The notes: generated by a model not told the origin, from the sequence alone. DNA of 40,290 nt from CAYNMC01 sp964398365 (GCA_964398365.1 CAYNMC010000031.1:1-40290), one strand, 5' to 3'; shown: positions 8,111 to 19,022, numbered from the stretch's first letter. A program made the numbers and translations.

Positions 8111-8428
8111 ATGGCAGTTCTTTCTCTTACCAAAGCTGATTTTCAAACAAAAACCAAGAAGGGTTTAAGTTTGATTGATTTTTGGGCTGAGTGGTGTATG
8201 CCCTGTCGTATGGCTGGACCGGTGATTGATGAACTAGCCGAAGCTTATAAAGGTAAGCTTTTGGTTGGTAAGGTGAATGTAGATGAAGAACCGGCTTTAG
8301 CTGAACAATTTGCGGTGATGAGTGTGCCGACAGTAGTGATTTTAAAAGATGGTCAAGAAGTGGATCGCACCGTCGGTTTTGTGAACAGGGAAACTTACGA
8401 ACAATTGATCGAGAAATATTTAAAATGA
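8111..8428 (+). CDS. trxA: Thioredoxin
   Basis: A 105-aa thioredoxin with active site WCMPC at residues 28-32 (Gly replaced by Met in the usual WCGPC) and the cis-proline loop MSVPTVV. It reduces cytoplasmic protein disulfides using electrons from the reductase encoded next. A clear AAAGGAG lies 5 bp before the ATG. Its stop overlaps the start of trxB (ATGA), which implies translational coupling of the pair. Confidence 0.95.
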   Translation: MAVLSLTKADFQTKTKKGLSLIDFWAEWCMPCRMAGPVIDELAEAYKGKLLVGKVNVDEEPALAEQFAVMSVPTVVILKDGQEVDRTVGFVNRETYEQLIEKYLK

Positions 8429-9420
8429 TTTATGACCTTTTGATTATTGGTGCCGGCCCAGCGGGTTTAATTGCCTCTATTTATGCCTCAAGATATAAAT
8501 TAAACAACTTAGTTTTGGGCAAGACTTTGGGAGGCGAATTGGCTTTGGCTTCAAAAGTAGAAAACTATCCAGGAATTATTTCCCTTTCTGGTTTAGCTTT
8601 GGCAGAACAAATCGCCAAACAGGTTTTCCTGCTTGGTGGCAAAATTCTTTACCGTGAGGTAGTTCAGTTGTTAAAATCTCCCGAAGGCTTTCTGGCAGTC
8701 GTGAGTCCAACGGAAAAATATCAAGGAAAGGTGGTGATTGTGGCTACCGGCAGTGAGCGTCGCCGTCTCAATATTCCGGGAGAAAAAGAATTAATTGGTA
8801 AAGGAGTTTCTTATTGCACAACTTGTGATGCTCCCTTTTACAAAGGAAAAAGAGTGGCGGTTATTGGCGGGGCAGATGCGGCGGTGACTGGTGCCATTCA
8901 TACGGCCGAGTTTGCCAGCCTGGTTTATCTTATTTATCGGGGCCAGCAATTGCGAGCTGAACCTATTTGGCTTGAAGAAATAGAAAAACTTATAAAAGCA
9001 GATAAGATAAAAGTAATTTACCAAACCAATCTTAAAGAAATTTTGAGTCAGGCCCAAGTGGCAAAACTTAAAGCTGAGACAGACTCAAAAGCCTCAGCCC
9101 AGCTCGTTGGCGGCGTAAAGCTGGATAATCCTTATGAAGGTTCAGAAATTTTACCTCTAGACGGTGTTTTTATTGAAATTGGGGGAGTCCCCGGCACCAG
9201 TTTAGTCCAACCCTTAGGCGTGGTTTTGGATGAGCGGGGTTATGTTAAAGTTAACGAGCAAATGGAAACCAATATTTCAGGACTTTTTTGTGCCGGTGAT
9301 ATGGTGGATAAGACAGTGATGAAACAGGCGATTACCGCCATGGCCTCGGGAGCAATTGCCGCCGCTTCAGCCTATAAGCATCTTAAGGGGCAAATAGCGC
9401 CACCGATAAGAGGTATTTAA
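8425..9420 (+). CDS. trxB: Thioredoxin reductase-like flavoprotein
   Basis: A 331-aa FAD enzyme. The N-terminal GAGPAG dinucleotide motif, the redox pair Cys131-Thr-Thr-Cys134 (YCTTCDAPF), and the C-terminal FAD motif LFCAGDMVDKTVMKQAITAMASG are all present. The second dinucleotide motif is GGADAAV rather than GGGDSAV, and the usual NADPH-phosphate-binding HRRxxxR reads YRGQQLR, with one of the two central arginines lost. The electron donor may therefore not be NADPH. Overlap with trxA by 4 bp supports thioredoxin as the partner. Confidence 0.9.
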   Translation: MIYDLLIIGAGPAGLIASIYASRYKLNNLVLGKTLGGELALASKVENYPGIISLSGLALAEQIAKQVFLLGGKILYREVVQLLKSPEGFLAVVSPTEKYQGKVVIVATGSERRRLNIPGEKELIGKGVSYCTTCDAPFYKGKRVAVIGGADAAVTGAIHTAEFASLVYLIYRGQQLRAEPIWLEEIEKLIKADKIKVIYQTNLKEILSQAQVAKLKAETDSKASAQLVGGVKLDNPYEGSEILPLDGVFIEIGGVPGTSLVQPLGVVLDERGYVKVNEQMETNISGLFCAGDMVDKTVMKQAITAMASGAIAAASAYKHLKGQIAPPIRGI

Positions 9421-9424
9421 GGAG

Positions 9425-10843
9425 TTATTTAGTTTTTGCCAGTTGCTTAACCCAGAATTTAAATTGGTTGCCCCGGTCGGCATAGTCCTTAAAAAAACCA
9501 AAAGAAGCCGAGCCGGGACTCAAAAGACAAATGGTTCCAGCAGGGCTTTTTTCGTAGGCAAGCTGCACAGCGGTTTTCATTTTTTGGACAAAAAAATAAG
9601 AAGGTAAAGTCTTTGAGGCGGTTGCCTTTTTCTTCGCTCCAGCCAAGATTTTTTTACCCGTTGGCGGGAAAAGGATAAGGTTTTTAAGATTTTTATTATT
9701 GGCAATTGTTTTTCCCAAAGCTTCGTAACTTACACCACCGCGGTCATAACCGCCACAGATTAAAGTGCTGACCGGCGTAAGACTTTGGAGGGCGGCAATG
9801 GTTGCCTTAGGATTGGTTGCCTGCGAGTCATTATAAAAAGTGATCCCTTTAAAAGTACCGACCAATTCTAGGCGGTGGGGCAGAGGTTTAAAATTCTTGA
9901 GGGCTTGCTTGATGATTTGATTGGAGACTTTGAAGATTTTGGCAACCCCAATGGCAGCCATGACATTCTGCCAATTAAAGCGGCCAATAAGCGGAATTAA
10001 AGAAAGAGAAATGATGGGCGAGTGGTGAAAATAAAGATAACCGTTTTGCGGATAAAGATCAGCATTTTTATCAGTGAGCGAAAAAGAAAGTTTTTTGGCT
10101 GGACTGTTTTTAATTAAGTTTGCTACCCGCCGGTCGCCGGCGTTGTAGACAAGATAATCTTTGGCAGTTTGAAATTTAATCAAGTTAGTTTTAGCCATAA
10201 AATAAGCCTTTAAGGAGCGAAAACGGTCGAGGTGTTCAGGAAAGAGGTTTAAGAAAACAGCCACAGGCGGACTTTTTTTAAGGCCTTCAAGCTGGTGTGA
10301 GGATAATTCTAAGATGACAAGGTTACCAGGCCTAATTTTGGGAAGCAGTGGCAACATCGGCGTGCCGATGTTACCTGCCAGATAAACTTGGTTGATTTTC
10401 CGGCGAAGTTTTGTTTTTGAGGCTGTTTTTAAAATTTCATAAATTAACGAAGCGGTGGTTCCCTTACCTTTGGTACCCGTCACGCCGATGATGACTCCCG
10501 GGCAATAATTAAAAAAGAGTTTAGTTTGAGAGGAAAATTTTTCTTCATCTTGGTTTTGCCGAGAGAGTTTGAAGAGAGGAATGCCCGGAGAAACAATTAT
10601 TAGTTCATAAGCAGAAAGATTTTTTAAATAAGTTTGGCCAAGGTGAAGTTTGAGCTGGTGATCGGCTTTGATGATTTTTTGGAATTCAGGACTTAATTTT
10701 TTCTGGGTTAATTGATCGGCAAGAGCGAAAGTTTTTTTTGGGAAAAGAGTTCTTAAAAATTGATAGGTGGTTAGCCCCTCGCGGCCTAAGCCTAAAATCA
10801 AAATTTTTTTATTAGCCAGTTCAACTTTTAAATTTTTTATCAC
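9425..10843 (-). CDS. murD: UDP-N-acetylmuramoyl-L-alanine:D-glutamate ligase MurD
   Basis: A 472-aa Mur ligase that adds D-glutamate to UDP-MurNAc-L-Ala in peptidoglycan precursor synthesis in the cytoplasm. Domains in order are an N-terminal Rossmann fold (ILILGLGREGLTTYQFL), the ATP-binding GVTGTKGKGTT loop, AGNIGTPML, LELSSHQLEGL, NLFPEHLDRF, and a C-terminal domain with HRLELV, FYNDSQATNPKA and LICGGYDRG. The start codon is GTG at 10843. An extended -10 (TGATAAAAT, 10861-10853 on the minus strand) sits 9 nt before it, so the message has almost no leader. It is convergent with trxB, with only 4 bp between the stop codons. Confidence 0.93.
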   Translation of the reverse strand: MIKNLKVELANKKILILGLGREGLTTYQFLRTLFPKKTFALADQLTQKKLSPEFQKIIKADHQLKLHLGQTYLKNLSAYELIIVSPGIPLFKLSRQNQDEEKFSSQTKLFFNYCPGVIIGVTGTKGKGTTASLIYEILKTASKTKLRRKINQVYLAGNIGTPMLPLLPKIRPGNLVILELSSHQLEGLKKSPPVAVFLNLFPEHLDRFRSLKAYFMAKTNLIKFQTAKDYLVYNAGDRRVANLIKNSPAKKLSFSLTDKNADLYPQNGYLYFHHSPIISLSLIPLIGRFNWQNVMAAIGVAKIFKVSNQIIKQALKNFKPLPHRLELVGTFKGITFYNDSQATNPKATIAALQSLTPVSTLICGGYDRGGVSYEALGKTIANNKNLKNLILFPPTGKKILAGAKKKATASKTLPSYFFVQKMKTAVQLAYEKSPAGTICLLSPGSASFGFFKDYADRGNQFKFWVKQLAKTK

Positions 10844-10852
10844 TAATGATCT

Positions 10853-10861
10853 ATTTTATCA
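10853..10861 (-). promoter_or_regulatory. Extended -10 promoter for murD, near-leaderless
   Basis: TGATAAAAT on the minus strand ends 9 nt before the GTG start. The -35 region is poor, which fits an extended -10 promoter. It lies back to back with the plus-strand promoter at 10875. Confidence 0.45.
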
Positions 10862-10874
10862 TCTAATCTGCCAG

Positions 10875-10903
10875 TTGACGAAGGCAGGAGAATTTGTTAA
10901 GAT
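10875..10903 (+). promoter_or_regulatory. Sigma70-type promoter upstream of the rRNA region
   Basis: TTGACG at 10875-10880, a 17-bp spacer and TAAGAT at 10898-10903, with the same -10 variant as the rpe promoter. The predicted start is near 10910. A terminator at 11027-11050 lies between it and tRNA-Ala, so it may drive a roughly 140-nt transcript or, with antitermination, the rRNA operon. Confidence 0.55.
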
Positions 10904-10935
10904 AAATTTACCGTTAAGGAGATTTCCTAATTTTA

Positions 10936-11004
10936 ATGAGTAAAAACACTTTTTTAACAAATTCTTTGGCGAGCAAACATCGCTTAAGAAAAACAACTTT
11001 TTAG
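10936..11004 (+). CDS. Possible 22-aa leader peptide
   Basis: ATG to TAG encodes MSKNTFLTNSLASKHRLRKTTF. AAGGAG lies at 10916-10921, a rather long 14 nt before the ATG. The ORF is enclosed by a good promoter and an intrinsic terminator, so the transcript is likely real, but it could equally be a non-coding RNA. I recognise no family. Confidence 0.25.
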   Translation: MSKNTFLTNSLASKHRLRKTTF

Positions 11005-11026
11005 GAAGAGTGTTTGAAAACTGGGG

Positions 11027-11050
11027 AGCCTCCTTAAGGGAGGCTTTTTT
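11027..11050 (+). terminator. Intrinsic terminator before tRNA-Ala
   Basis: AGCCTCC and GGAGGCT form a perfect 7-bp stem with a 5-nt loop, followed by six T residues. Confidence 0.8.
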
Positions 11051-11090
11051 AGTTTTGGCGCACCTTAACTAAGTTTCAAGAATTAAAGGC

Positions 11091-11164
11091 GGGCCCATAG
11101 CTCAGCCGGCAAGAGCGTCCCGTTTGCAACGGGAAGGTCAGCGGTTCGAATCCGCTTGGGTCCA
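11091..11164 (+). tRNA. tRNA-Ala (anticodon TGC)
   Basis: A full cloverleaf. The acceptor is GGGCCCA/TGGGTCC with the alanine-identity G3:U70 wobble pair, the D-arm GCTC/GAGC, the anticodon stem TCCCG/CGGGA with loop TTTGCAA, and the T-arm AGCGG-TTCGAAT-CCGCT. The discriminator is A, and the genomic 3' end reads CCT, so CCA is not encoded. It sits where the 16S-23S spacer tRNA usually sits, but no 16S gene lies upstream. Confidence 0.96.
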
Positions 11165-11168
11165 CCTC

Positions 11169-11219
11169 TTGGTAATAAGGAAGTGTTTCGCTTTAAGCGG
11201 CACAGTTCCTGATTACCAA
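11169..11219 (+). other. Long hairpin in the tRNA-23S spacer
   Basis: TTGGTAATAAGGAA pairs with TTCCTGATTACCAA with one mismatch, and the loop folds further (CGC/GCG). It begins 4 nt after the tRNA and probably marks a processing site between tRNA-Ala and pre-23S. Confidence 0.6.
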
Positions 11220-11226
11220 TAAAACT

Positions 11227-11238
11227 GGCTCTTTGACA
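11227..11238 (+). promoter_or_regulatory. boxA-like antitermination element
   Basis: GGCTCTTTGACA closely matches the rRNA boxA sequence TGCTCTTTAACA, which binds NusB-S10 and protects rRNA transcription from Rho. It lies in the 23S leader and overlaps the processing stem by 3 nt. Confidence 0.6.
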
Positions 11239-11251
11239 AGTGAATAGAATT
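11236..11251 (+). repeat. 5' arm of the 23S processing stem
   Basis: ACAAGTGAATAGAATT is the exact reverse complement of 14310-14325, 16 of 16 bases. Inner paired segments continue the helix: AATCTTCAC at 11319-11327 with GTGAAGATT at 14285-14293. This is a typical RNase III substrate around pre-23S rRNA. Confidence 0.85.
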
Positions 11252-11336
11252 GAGTCCACCTTTGATTGAGGCTAATTGACACGGTTTTCAACCGTTTTTG
11301 CCTGAATCTTTGGTGGGGAATCTTCACAGTTTTGAG

Positions 11337-14274
<2,938 letters not shown>

Positions 14275-14309
14275 CAAAATAGCGGTGAAGATTGGCCCGC
14301 CGGGACGAA

Positions 14310-14325
14310 AATTCTATTCACTTGT
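14310..14325 (+). repeat. 3' arm of the 23S processing stem
   Basis: AATTCTATTCACTTGT is the perfect partner of 11236-11251 across the 23S gene. Confidence 0.85.
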
Positions 14326-14355
14326 GAGAGAGTAAAATTGATGGTAAAATAAATT

Positions 14356-14475
14356 TCCCTGGTTATTGGAGCGGTGTGGTTCTACCTCTTCCCATTCCGA
14401 ACAGAGTCGTAAAACGCACCAGCGCCGACGATAGTTATCGGGCAACCGATAGCGAAAATAGGTCATAGCCAGGGA
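14356..14475 (+). rRNA. 5S ribosomal RNA
   Basis: A 120-nt gene about 80 nt after the 23S. The terminal helix is TCCCTGG/CCAGGGA. The conserved CCCATTCCGAACAGAG loop (loop C region) and the GCGCCGACGATAG-type 3' half follow. A TTTTTT run directly after the helix probably terminates the rRNA operon. Confidence 0.93.
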
Positions 14476-14561
14476 TTTTTTATGGCCAGTTTTTTATGTT
14501 AGTTGCCGCACGGGAGAAATTTTAGGGTTGATGCAACTTTCTTTGTGACGATAGATAAATA

Positions 14562-15320
14562 TCAAGGAGGATAGGAAAGAGAAACTTGGAAGGGAACGGG
14601 AAGTAGGGAAGGTTGAGAAAACCAGAAAGCCAAATAATTTTGTTTTAATGGTTGGCTAAGCTGGGCGGCGGTCAAAGGTGGCGGTTCGGGTTTAATTTTT
14701 TCTGAGTTTACGTCGGCAGTCAAGCCTAAGTTAAAACATGGTTCCAGACTAAAAAACAGTTTTTCCTCGATAGTCAGCTTGGGCCATTTAAAACAAAAAT
14801 TTAAAGATTCTTCCTCGGCTAGCCTTTCCACTTTAATTTGATGAGGATTTGTCCAAGAAGAAAAAGAAAAAATTAAAACCGGTAAACTGGGCAAGCCAGC
14901 CGCAGAAATAATTTTTCTGGCTTCCTTTCCCATTCGACACAATTGTGGCCCAAAATTAAGAGAAGTTAAAGAGAAAGGATTAAGGTGAGTTAGCTGTTTT
15001 TGAATTTGCTTAAGACATTCTTCGTGGCTTAAAAGGGTAAACACTCCCCAAATTTGAAATTGTTTTTTTTGCCGTTCGGTCTGCTTTGTCGCCGCCCGCA
15101 CCACTCTTAAATTAAATTTTTCCACGGCACTACTGTCTTTTAAAGTGACGTTGAATGGTGGTATTTCAAGCAGGTTGGGGGTTGGGGGGGGTTGCGGGTT
15201 TCTTTTTCTTTCCTGTTTTTCTTGCTGTTTTTTCAACCGTGCCAATCTTTGGCTAAATTCTTCGCTTATACGCCGGTGAAAACTAGAATAAGGCAGGTGT
15301 TCAAGATTCCGCTTGGCCAT
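14562..15320 (-). CDS. Hypothetical 252-aa protein
   Basis: No family recognised. The N-terminal 45 residues are very basic and likely coiled (EEFSQRLARLKKQQEKQERKRN), followed by a Pro-rich linker (PQPPPTP). Two mixed regions follow, including LLSHEECLKQIQKQL and a Phe/Pro-rich C-terminus. It has no signal peptide or membrane helix. The start is taken as ATG at 15320; a GTG one codon earlier is also in frame. It is divergent from the DUF362 gene with a 90-bp shared upstream region, and it ends 86 bp after the 5S gene. Confidence 0.6.
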   Translation of the reverse strand: MAKRNLEHLPYSSFHRRISEEFSQRLARLKKQQEKQERKRNPQPPPTPNLLEIPPFNVTLKDSSAVEKFNLRVVRAATKQTERQKKQFQIWGVFTLLSHEECLKQIQKQLTHLNPFSLTSLNFGPQLCRMGKEARKIISAAGLPSLPVLIFSFSSWTNPHQIKVERLAEEESLNFCFKWPKLTIEEKLFFSLEPCFNLGLTADVNSEKIKPEPPPLTAAQLSQPLKQNYLAFWFSQPSLLPVPFQVSLSYPP

Positions 15321-15392
15321 CACTTCAAAACTTTTTAAACCATTTTAACCTAGACGTCAATTTTCATAAAGCTTTTTAAAAATTCTTTTTCC

Positions 15393-15401
15393 TGATAAAA
15401 T
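15393..15401 (+). promoter_or_regulatory. Extended -10 promoter for the DUF362 gene, near-leaderless
   Basis: TGATAAAAT ends 9 nt before the ATG at 15411, the same sequence and spacing as at murD. No SD is present. Confidence 0.45.
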
Positions 15402-15410
15402 AAGTTAAAG

Positions 15411-16406
15411 ATGAAAGCCAGAGTTTATTTTTGTCAAGATTTTCACAGATTGACTGAGGCGACCAAAAAGGTTTTGTCTGGTTTTTATCCTCGAAACAGT
15501 CAAATTTTGGTGAAGCTTCATTTTGGCGAGCCGGGCAATCCTACCGCCTTCACCCCCAAAGACATCCAGCCAATTGTCAAAGCCTTAAAAGATTTAGACT
15601 TAGAAGTAACCTTGATTGACACGCCGGTAGCCTACCATTCGCCGCGGAATACGCTTGAGGGTTATCAAAAAGTAGTCAGGGAAAGAGGTTATCATAAACT
15701 GGCAAAGGTGGTGATTTCCGAGAAGTCAAAAGCAGTGAAAGTCAAAGATTTTACCGCTTTGGTTTGCCGGGAATTACTGGAAGCAAAGAATGTTTTGGTA
15801 ATTTCCCATGTTAAGGGCCATCTTTGTGCGGGTTTTGGCGGCGCCATCAAAAACTTTGGCATGGGTGGTTTGATGATAGCCAGCAAAAGGACCATTCATG
15901 ATTTTTGTAAACCTAAATTTGTGAAAAAATGCCGCGGTTGTGGCACTTGCGCTCGCCTCTGTCCCTTTGGTGCCATTACTATGGTTAGGCAAGAGGCCCA
16001 AATCAATCTTAAAAAATGTGCCGGTTGTTCTATTTGTCAGCTTAACTGTCCTTATCAGGTTTTGGCTCCCAAAAAAGCTTTCTTTGATGATTTACTGGCT
16101 CAAGGCGCGGCGGCAGTCATCAATCACCTTCAGAAGGCCTACTATATTAATATTATCAAAAATGTGACGCGAAAATGTGACTGTGACAGAAAGGGGAGCG
16201 AGCTTATTTCACCAGACGCGGGCGTTTTGTTTTCAGAAAATCCTGTGGCGATTGATAAAGCCAGCGTGGAGCTGATTAAAAAAATTAATCAAGGCAAAGA
16301 CGTTTTTCTGGCGTTTAACCACAAAGATCCTCATTTACAAATTCAGTATTGTGCCAAATATACCCACAAAAGTCCCGCTTACTCTTTAAAGAAGATTAAC
16401 TTGTAA
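15411..16406 (+). CDS. DUF362 protein with two 4Fe-4S ferredoxin clusters
   Basis: 331 aa. The N-terminal DUF362 domain carries LVKLHFGEPGNP, LIDTPVAYHSPRNT and VISHVKGHLCAGFGGAIKNFGMG. A bacterial ferredoxin insert at about residues 178-220 has two full cluster motifs, CRGCGTCARLCP and CAGCSICQLNCP. The C-terminal part resumes the DUF362 fold with CDCDRKG and PDAGVLFSENPVAIDKAS. Proteins of this type are cytoplasmic redox proteins of undefined substrate. The fold and clusters are clear, but the reaction is unknown. It is convergent with the SDR gene, with 17 bp between stops. Confidence 0.85.
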   Translation: MKARVYFCQDFHRLTEATKKVLSGFYPRNSQILVKLHFGEPGNPTAFTPKDIQPIVKALKDLDLEVTLIDTPVAYHSPRNTLEGYQKVVRERGYHKLAKVVISEKSKAVKVKDFTALVCRELLEAKNVLVISHVKGHLCAGFGGAIKNFGMGGLMIASKRTIHDFCKPKFVKKCRGCGTCARLCPFGAITMVRQEAQINLKKCAGCSICQLNCPYQVLAPKKAFFDDLLAQGAAAVINHLQKAYYINIIKNVTRKCDCDRKGSELISPDAGVLFSENPVAIDKASVELIKKINQGKDVFLAFNHKDPHLQIQYCAKYTHKSPAYSLKKINL

Positions 16407-16423
16407 AAGCAGTTAAACTTTTC

Positions 16424-17182
16424 TTATCCTGTTAGCCAGCCGCCGTCAACGTAGAGCACTACGCCGGTGATATAATCGGCTTCATCTGAAGCCAAAAAAG
16501 CCGCCGCAGCGCCGATATCTTCAGGTTTACCTACCCGACCCTTGGGAATCCGGGCCAAAAAACTCTGTTTCTGTTTTTCATCATTTAGGAGATCTTTGGT
16601 CATATCACTTTCAATTACTCCGGGCGCAATCGCGTTGACGTTGATGCCTTTGGGTCCTAATTCGTTGGCAAGGTTTTCGGTTAAGGCCACTACGCCACCT
16701 TTGGAAGCGGTATAATGGGCGATATTGGCAAAGCCGATGCCTGCCCCACCAGAAGCAATCGAAGCAATATTAATAATTTTTCCTCCTTTACTCATTAATT
16801 TTACGGCTTCCTGAGCACATAAAAATTGACCCTTTAAATTAACCGCCATAATTTGATCCCAGTCTTCTTTACTGATAGTTTCAAAAGGAGCAAATTTTAA
16901 AATCCCGGCGTTATTTACCAAAATGTCCAATTTTCCCCACTGATTTTTGACAACCGCAAACATTGCTTTGACCTGATCGGCCTGAGAAACATCTGCTTGA
17001 TAGGCAAAAGCCTCATGGTTTAGTTTTTTTACCTCTTCAACGACTGCCTCTGCCTCTGCCGGATGATGGTGATAATTAACCAAAACATCGGCTCCTTGCT
17101 GGGCCAGCGCCAAAACAATTCCCCGGCCAATACCGCGGGAGCCACCGGTAACCACAGCCTTTTTTCCGCTTAAATTAAACAT
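16424..17182 (-). CDS. Short-chain dehydrogenase/reductase, FabG-like
   Basis: A 252-aa classical SDR. The cofactor loop TGGSRGIG is at residues 12-19, NNAG at 90-93, the catalytic Ser in INIASIAS, Tyr157 and Lys161 in HYTASK, and the C-terminal PEDIGAAAAFLASDEADYITG with VLYVDGGW. Such enzymes reduce or oxidise carbonyl/hydroxyl groups with NAD(P). FabG (3-oxoacyl-ACP reductase) and sugar or steroid dehydrogenases share this pattern. With no other fatty-acid genes nearby, the substrate cannot be assigned. Confidence 0.88.
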   Translation of the reverse strand: MFNLSGKKAVVTGGSRGIGRGIVLALAQQGADVLVNYHHHPAEAEAVVEEVKKLNHEAFAYQADVSQADQVKAMFAVVKNQWGKLDILVNNAGILKFAPFETISKEDWDQIMAVNLKGQFLCAQEAVKLMSKGGKIINIASIASGGAGIGFANIAHYTASKGGVVALTENLANELGPKGINVNAIAPGVIESDMTKDLLNDEKQKQSFLARIPKGRVGKPEDIGAAAAFLASDEADYITGVVLYVDGGWLTG

Positions 17183-17212
17183 TTTAAAATTTTAAAACCT
17201 TCTTACAAAAAA

Positions 17213-17242
17213 ACTATAAATGATAAGGAATCAGCCTGTCAA
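17213..17242 (-). promoter_or_regulatory. Sigma70-type promoter for the SDR gene
   Basis: On the minus strand, TTGACA (17242-17237), an 18-bp spacer and TATAGT (17218-17213). The transcript would start near 17206, leaving a leader of about 24 nt. Confidence 0.65.
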
Positions 17243-17634
17243 GGTTTTAAAAAATGGTTTTTGTAACGAAATTAAATCTTTTGGGTAAAAGGACGCGAGT
17301 TTTTTGCTGAAGAGAGTTAAAAATACTAAATTAGCCAAGTTGGCATTCTCTATAAACTCACTTTAAGACAGGACTGACTTTTAATGGAGAGCTTTTGAGA
17401 TAGAATGAAGAATGATTGCCGAGGGGCGGGGTTTTAATCACTTGATTTTAAGCAGCGGCGTTCTTGTTCTGAATTATAATTTAGTTTAAAAGCCATTAAG
17501 CTTTAAAATTTTCTTGAAAAATTTAGAGGTAGTTTTTATGTTGCAATTTTTGCAACAATTTTTATGAGGGAAACCTGCCAATTTCTTAAAAAGAAAAAAG
17601 AAGATTTCAGCTGAAGATTGCCGGCGGGCGCTGG
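17243..17634. other. Intergenic stretch, nothing recognised
   Basis: About 390 bp between the SDR and S1 promoters. I see no ORF with start and SD, no tRNA-like fold and no strong inverted repeat beyond short AT-rich pairs such as TTGCAA near 17543-17555. Confidence 0.5.
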
Positions 17635-17663
17635 TTGAAAAAAATGACCGCAGCGAGTATAAT
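17635..17663 (+). promoter_or_regulatory. Sigma70-type promoter for the S1 gene
   Basis: TTGAAA at 17635-17640, 17 bp, then a perfect TATAAT at 17658-17663. The start is near 17670, about 42 nt before the S1 ATG. Confidence 0.7.
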
Positions 17664-17688
17664 AATTTCATTTCAAAGAAAGGAGACA

Positions 17689-17739
17689 ATGAGAAAAATC
17701 TCAAAATTTAAATGGCAAAGGGTAGCATTAAAAAGATAA
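17689..17739 (+). CDS. 16-aa upstream ORF overlapping the S1 start
   Basis: AAAGGAG at 17679-17685 is followed 3 nt later by ATG. The ORF encodes MRKISKFKWQRVALKR and stops 28 nt inside the S1 gene in another frame. It owns the only good SD of the transcript, so it probably acts by translational coupling, though it may simply be noise. Confidence 0.4.
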   Translation: MRKISKFKWQRVALKR

Positions 17740-18977
17740 GTAAAAAGACAAGAGAGAAAAAAACAAATTTAAAAAATAAAGAAAGCAAAAAAACTCAAAA
17801 AAGCAAACTCAAGGGTAATAACTTAAAAAAATTGTCTAAAGGTTTGGGAGTTTCGGCCAAGAGCCTCTCTCCTTCAGCAGCTCCTCAAAAAACTTCAAAG
17901 TCCTTAGAACCCCAGACAATGAGTGAATTACTTGCCAAAACAGGCTATCAACTGCGGGGTTTACACAAAGGCGAAGAGGTTGAAGGTATTATTACCGAAA
18001 TTGGCAAAAATAAGATGTTTATTGATATTGGCGCCAAAACCGAAGGGGTGGTTTTAGAAAAGGAATTTGAGCTGGCGAAAGAGATGATTAAAACCCTTAA
18101 ACCCGGCGACAAAATTAGAGTGGTTATTGGCGTGCCTGAGAATGAGAAGGGGCAAATTCTTCTTTCTTTACGCCGGACCAACGAGAATTATAAATGGGCC
18201 CTTTTGGAAAAATGTTTTAAAGAAGGTAAGGAAATTGAAGTCAGAGGCTTGGACGTGAATAAAGGGGGAATGATTGCCCGGTTTATGAATATTTATGGTT
18301 TTATTCCTGCTTCACAATTTGGTCGCCAACATTTAGGCAATCTTAACAATCTTTATAACAAAACTTTTAAGGTAAAGATTATTGAGTTGGATCGCAGCAA
18401 AAACCGACTAATTTTTTCCGAAAAAGCAGTCTCCGAAGCTCAAGCCTTGGCGGCGCAAGAAAAGGCAATAAAGTTGGTAAAAGTTGCCGATGTTTTAGAA
18501 GGGGTAGTCTCTGGGATTATGCCATTTGGCATCTTTGTCAGAGTAGATGTTGCCGCCAACCTCTTTTTAGAAGGCTTAGTGCATATTTCTGAAGTTTCTT
18601 GGGAAAAAGTAGAAAGTCTGAATAAACTTTATAAGGTAGGCGATAAATTAAAGGTAAAAGTTTTAGGGATTGATCATGACTCTAAGCGTTTAAATTTATC
18701 CATAAAACAACTACAGGCCGATCCTTGGCTTGAGATTGCCCAAAAGTATCCAGTTGATAAAAAAGTGGTAGGAACAGTGAGCAAATTGGCAGCCTTTGGT
18801 GCTTTTGTTCAACTGGAAAAAAATCTTGAGGGGTTAATTCATATTTCTAAAATTCCGGCAGATTTTGAAATCAAAGTTGGGAACAAAATTGAGGTTTACG
18901 TAGAGAAAGTAGACTTGGAATCTCACCGAATTGCTCTTGGTTTGGTGTTGTCAAAGAAACCAGTAGGTTATAAATAA
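17712..18977 (+). CDS. S1-type RNA-binding ribosomal protein (four S1 domains)
   Basis: 421 aa. A Lys/Ser-rich disordered head (residues 1-70) precedes four S1 OB-folds at about 78-155, 160-235, 254-340 and 348-418. The last two carry the classic GVVSGIMPFGIFVRV...LEGLVHISEV and GTVSKLAAFGAFVQL...LEGLIHISKI patterns. Proteobacterial S1 has six domains. Four-domain forms are usual in Gram-positives and CPR. It likely helps mRNA bind the 30S subunit. In-frame TAA directly precedes the ATG at 17712, so this start is the earliest possible. It has no SD of its own (see the overlapping upstream ORF). Confidence 0.87.
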   Translation: MAKGSIKKISKKTREKKTNLKNKESKKTQKSKLKGNNLKKLSKGLGVSAKSLSPSAAPQKTSKSLEPQTMSELLAKTGYQLRGLHKGEEVEGIITEIGKNKMFIDIGAKTEGVVLEKEFELAKEMIKTLKPGDKIRVVIGVPENEKGQILLSLRRTNENYKWALLEKCFKEGKEIEVRGLDVNKGGMIARFMNIYGFIPASQFGRQHLGNLNNLYNKTFKVKIIELDRSKNRLIFSEKAVSEAQALAAQEKAIKLVKVADVLEGVVSGIMPFGIFVRVDVAANLFLEGLVHISEVSWEKVESLNKLYKVGDKLKVKVLGIDHDSKRLNLSIKQLQADPWLEIAQKYPVDKKVVGTVSKLAAFGAFVQLEKNLEGLIHISKIPADFEIKVGNKIEVYVEKVDLESHRIALGLVLSKKPVGYK

Positions 18978-18989
18978 AATTACTAATTT

Positions 18990-19022
18990 CTAATTTCTAA
19001 ATAATTTAGGAATTAGATTTTT
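18990..19022 (+). terminator. Terminator after the S1 gene
   Basis: CTAATTTCTAA and TTAGGAATTAG form an 11-bp AT-rich stem (one G-T) followed by ATTTTT. Confidence 0.55.
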
